Shown piece by piece: positions 60,869 to 64,000 of a DNA stretch of 64,000 nt (positions within the stretch are counted from its first letter, which is position 1; each line of letters opens with the position of its first letter). Location: contig NC_088295.1 of assembly GCF_032854445.1 (NCBI RefSeq), positions 15,363,385 through 15,427,384 of the forward strand. The letters are read 5' to 3'. The notes beneath the pieces were generated by a model, which made no database searches, was not told the DNA's origin, and was given only the letters and a program-made list of their open reading frames with translations. A program made the position numbers and the translations under genes. Source of the stretch: Liolophura sinensis (Eukaryota > Mollusca > Polyplacophora > Chitonida > Chitonidae).

Positions 60869-61641
60869 TAGAGTAAGTTGGAATTCACTCAGATGAAGTT
60901 AGGTACACTAAGATGTATTCTTTGTCAGAATGCCAACTGATTGGCCCTCAGGGTACACGTGGACTGGTGATCTCAAGTATAGGTCACAGTTATCATGATA
61001 TAGAAAGATGATATTAGAAACTGCTTCATCACTGACATAGTCATAGTGAACCTTACTATTAACTTAAACATTGTGTTAATGTAGGGATATTTTGAGATCA
61101 TAACCCCTGTCTAGACTGATGAAATTACATTACTTGTAGGGCTTTGAAGTTGTCCAATCCAGTCACAGTAAATGTATCACCATTATCAAAATATTAAAGT
61201 GCATATATGACATTTAAAGTTGCTCTTTATATGTACATAGTCAGGATATAGGTTATCTTCAAACATTGTTTTACCTGTTAAGTGCTTGTGTCTGAACTTT
61301 CACTGGTTTTATATTTGATTGTATTTTTACATGTATGTAAAGAATGGGGGATTGGGATAATTGCCTATTGGTGTCATCATTTTAGACCAGACGAATGATA
61401 TAATTGAGAAGCTGAATGTTTGTGAACGTGAAGTCCCTCAAGGAAAGAGGTGTCATTTGTGTCTCTGGAACAGGTTGGGACAGGTGATATGTAAATTAAT
61501 ATCAGCAAAGGTTTTCCCTTTGACAACAGAAGAGTGCCAACTCATTGTCTAACAATGTTATATTTCTATTTTACTGATATAAGAAATGTTGATGAACAAG
61601 GGAAATGAGGTAATATTAGCACTGCATTATTTTGATTTCAG

Positions 61642-61811
61642 AGATGAATGAAGAAGATAGAATAAGGCCCGAGCTTCATCTTATTACAGGGGGATGCGGG
61701 TACCCAGGCTTTAACCTGGCCAAAAAATTAGTAGGTCTTGGCCATAAAGTCAGGTTGTTTGATGTCAAAGAACCCATTTGGTCTTTGCCAGAAAATGTGG
61801 AGTTGGTTAAG
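61642..61811 (+). CDS. Short-chain dehydrogenase (3-beta-HSD / SDR42E-like), N-terminal exon, partial gene
   Basis: Seen: a plus-strand exon with acceptor TTTCAG (ends 61641) and donor GTAAGG (starts 61812). If translation starts at the ATG at 61644 it encodes 56 residues: beta strand L-H-L-I, then T-G-G-C-G-Y-P-G (15-22), the T-G-x-x-G-x-x-G dinucleotide-binding motif, then helix N-L-A-K-K-L and a second strand H-K-V-R-L-F-D ending in Asp40. Known: in extended SDRs this Asp binds the adenosine ribose and favours NAD+. T-G-G-x-G-Y-x-G-F with F-D-V-x-x-P resembles SDR42E and 3-beta-hydroxysteroid dehydrogenases. The family is typically 350-400 residues, so the YxxxK site and the rest lie downstream of the window; I saw no further exon before 64000. 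Substrate unknown. Confidence 0.82.
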
Positions 61812-64000
61812 GTAAGGAAATTACATATCTGTTTCAGAGTAACAAATCTATTTGCATATCCTGTGGAATCCATTTCATCGAATTGACGTTAGGAGAGATT
61901 CAAAATGAACAAATGTGTGGAAGGATATCAGGAGTCTTAAACTTGCATTTTTTCCCAGATAAACTTCAAGGCATTCTTAAATGACTTTCAGACACTATTT
62001 CATTTTTTGATTAAAATGGTATGTCTTCAAAGATAGAAATGTGGGGTTTACTTGTATCATGTGTTAAAGTGATATGTATACAATATAGCCTCCTTTTTTT
62101 CACATCAGTAATGTGTCTGGGTTACAGGAGGAATGTGTACCATTAGGGATTGATACTTGATGGTTAGATTACAAAGGTGAGATTTGCTTGGATGTACATG
62201 CCTATGAATCTGTCTCAAAGCCTGTAGAATGTAGCCACACACGTAGATGGGATACAAGCAAAGGGCAGATCACCCTAACAGGCTTTCTGTGGACAGCTGG
62301 TAATGGATGGTCCAGGTGGTGCTAGTTAACAAGAAGACGAGTTCCATCTGTCCTGCTCCAGGTATCCATACCTGTACAACTGATACAGATGCAGACTGAG
62401 CCAGGTCAGGAGGGAGCATAGATAAAGCCCTGCTTCTATTCCCCATGCATCTATTCCCCCTGGATGACTTTCATATGTTTTTTCTATTCATGTGCCTTCA
62501 TGTCAAGTCTCTGACTTTGGGAAAACACCAAATAGGATCAGTTTTGATGCTCTGAAGTTAACGATCAGGGCATCCATGAGTGAGTGATTAGCATGCTAGT
62601 GCAACACATTAAGACAAGGATATATTCGGCATAAACACTAATCAAATAAATGATGAAAGAAAGGAAGTTAACTGAAAGTTAGATTAAACTTATAGAAAGC
62701 ACCTGGCATAAATATTTATTTATTTCATTGGTTTTTTACGCCGTTCTTAAGAGTATTTCACTTCATATGATTATGGTGGGAGGAAACCAGACAAAGCCCA
62801 AGAGAAACCCATGACCATCCACAGGCTGCTAGCAGACCTTCCCATATACTGCCGCAGAGGAAGCCAGGATGAGCTAGACTTAACTCAGAGTGACCACATT
62901 GGTGAGAGACCCATGGGTTAAGGCTATGCTGGCACACTAACCACCTTGGCCATAGAGGCCTCAGCATGTAATATAGTTACAGATACATTGTGTACTCTTT
63001 TGAAATTATGTCAAGACATATTTCAAGATTAACATGGGGACATTGTTTCTAAGCCCTATGTCCTCCACCACTAGACTTGACTGCCATGATGAAATGAAAA
63101 TATTATTGAGTAAGATGAAAAGCACTTTGGAGAAATCTGAATACAATGTCGCTACAATCTTATATCTTATAATCTTATAATCTTCTGCATTTTGTTTTCT
63201 TTGAAAAGTGTTGGTTTGGTTAAATAACATAAAACATTTGTGGGAGCAGATATAGCTGTGATGCATCATACTTATATGTGACTAATTGAACTTTTCACAT
63301 GAGGTAATACATATGTAAGTTTACAGGAAACTTCATGGGGTTAGGACTGGGGCAGCACATATTGTTTAGGGTGGTGTTCCAGGAGCAGCATGCCAACATG
63401 TCCTGGGGGTGACCTGACAGGAGCAGGGTGCCTGGGGAAGACAGCTGTCTAGGGATAGTATCAGCACAACACCTGATGCTGGGGAACAGGTGCTTGTCTG
63501 GGGCCTGGGGCTGACCTTATCATAGTCACTCTCTTACCACCATCACTGCCTGGTGTTTTGACAGCTCCAGCCATTGCTCCCAGTGTTCAGTGTTATGTAA
63601 TAAACCATCACCATAAGGAATCTGATACAATATTACCATGGGGCTTACCCTTTCAGTGGTTCAGATACACTCACTGATGTGTGATTGCTTTATTGTTTAC
63701 ATACATGAATCAGATTGTGCGATATCTGTTTTTTGCTCACTAACCAGATAGATAAAACTACACATGTAAACATGTAAAATAATGAAGCCAGAGATGCCCC
63801 AAGCACATAAGGCCACTAAGCACTTATAGCAAATTACTTGTTTCTCATTGGAAAACCGGCCGGCTGGCTTATTTACTTATTTTTTTTTTTTTTGGAGAAA
63901 TTTAATTGAAGACTGTCATAGAAAATAAAATAAGAAAAGGTGTTTGGCATTCAGCATTGAGGGGATAGTACAACAACTGATTGACCTGTATCAGTGTCCC
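61812..64000 (+). other. SDR gene intron, open at the window end
   Basis: 2.2 kb after the donor at 61812. It contains a SINE at 62713-62960. I looked for the next family segment (a G-D-I/V-type motif in frame after an acceptor) and did not find it, so the next exon is probably beyond 64000. Confidence 0.6.
62713..62960 (-). mobile_element. Same SINE family, diverged near-full-length copy
   Basis: Minus-strand reading gives GGCCTCTATGGCCAAGGTGG head, a decayed B-box region, the body and an AATAAATAAATA tail. Target-site duplication not clear. In the SDR gene intron after the 61642 exon. Confidence 0.85.

Larger units (their letters stand above)
58057..61641 (+). other. Presumed first intron of the SDR gene
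   Basis: Begins CpG-rich (to about 58580), then becomes CpG-poor. It holds the 84-bp duplication, a truncated SINE and one dispersed repeat copy. An upstream non-coding exon of STPG2 could lie in its first part, on the minus strand. No other exon recognised. Confidence 0.5.

Overview
The window is a piece of a eukaryotic, intron-rich, AT-rich nuclear genome from an invertebrate. A lophotrochozoan, most likely a mollusc, fits best. The evidence is an animal cilium/sperm-tail gene split into small exons with kilobase introns, canonical GT-AG junctions, and several copies of a tRNA-derived SINE whose tail and 3' body resemble SINEs I associate with mollusc genomes. There are no bacterial-style genes, operons or CRISPR arrays. 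Nearly all long open frames here are chance frames or repeat-driven.

Layout. (1) 1 to about 12.6 kb: CpG-rich intergenic DNA with no convincing gene. It holds a 31-bp tandem repeat, a perfect 16-bp hairpin, a long (TA)n tract and one weak candidate terminal exon. (2) About 12.6 to 57.05 kb, minus strand: one complete gene, an STPG2 orthologue (sperm-tail PG-rich repeat protein 2). I rebuilt 11 coding exons whose phases and reading frame all agree, giving a 573-residue protein with 12 Pro-Gly-rich repeats, a start at 57043 and a stop at 13585. Its introns (0.45 to 13.7 kb) carry SINEs, two palindromic MITEs, a LINE remnant and several minisatellites. (3) About 57.05 to 58.6 kb: a short, partly CpG-rich region between divergent genes, a candidate bidirectional promoter. 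(4) 57.99 to 64 kb, plus strand: the 5' part of a short-chain dehydrogenase of the 3-beta-HSD/SDR42E type. One clear exon with the NAD(P)-binding glycine motif is present, plus a possible basic leader exon that joins it in frame. The rest of the gene lies beyond the window.

The most notable signals are a minisatellite in STPG2 intron 7 that multiplies 5' splice-site sequences, including four 25-bp-spaced copies of the exon 7 donor itself; a sharp fall in CpG content across the STPG2 transcription unit, consistent with gene-body methylation; and a full-length SINE with a perfect 12-bp target-site duplication. I found no clearly new biological system. The two genes are not obviously related in function and are simply divergent neighbours.
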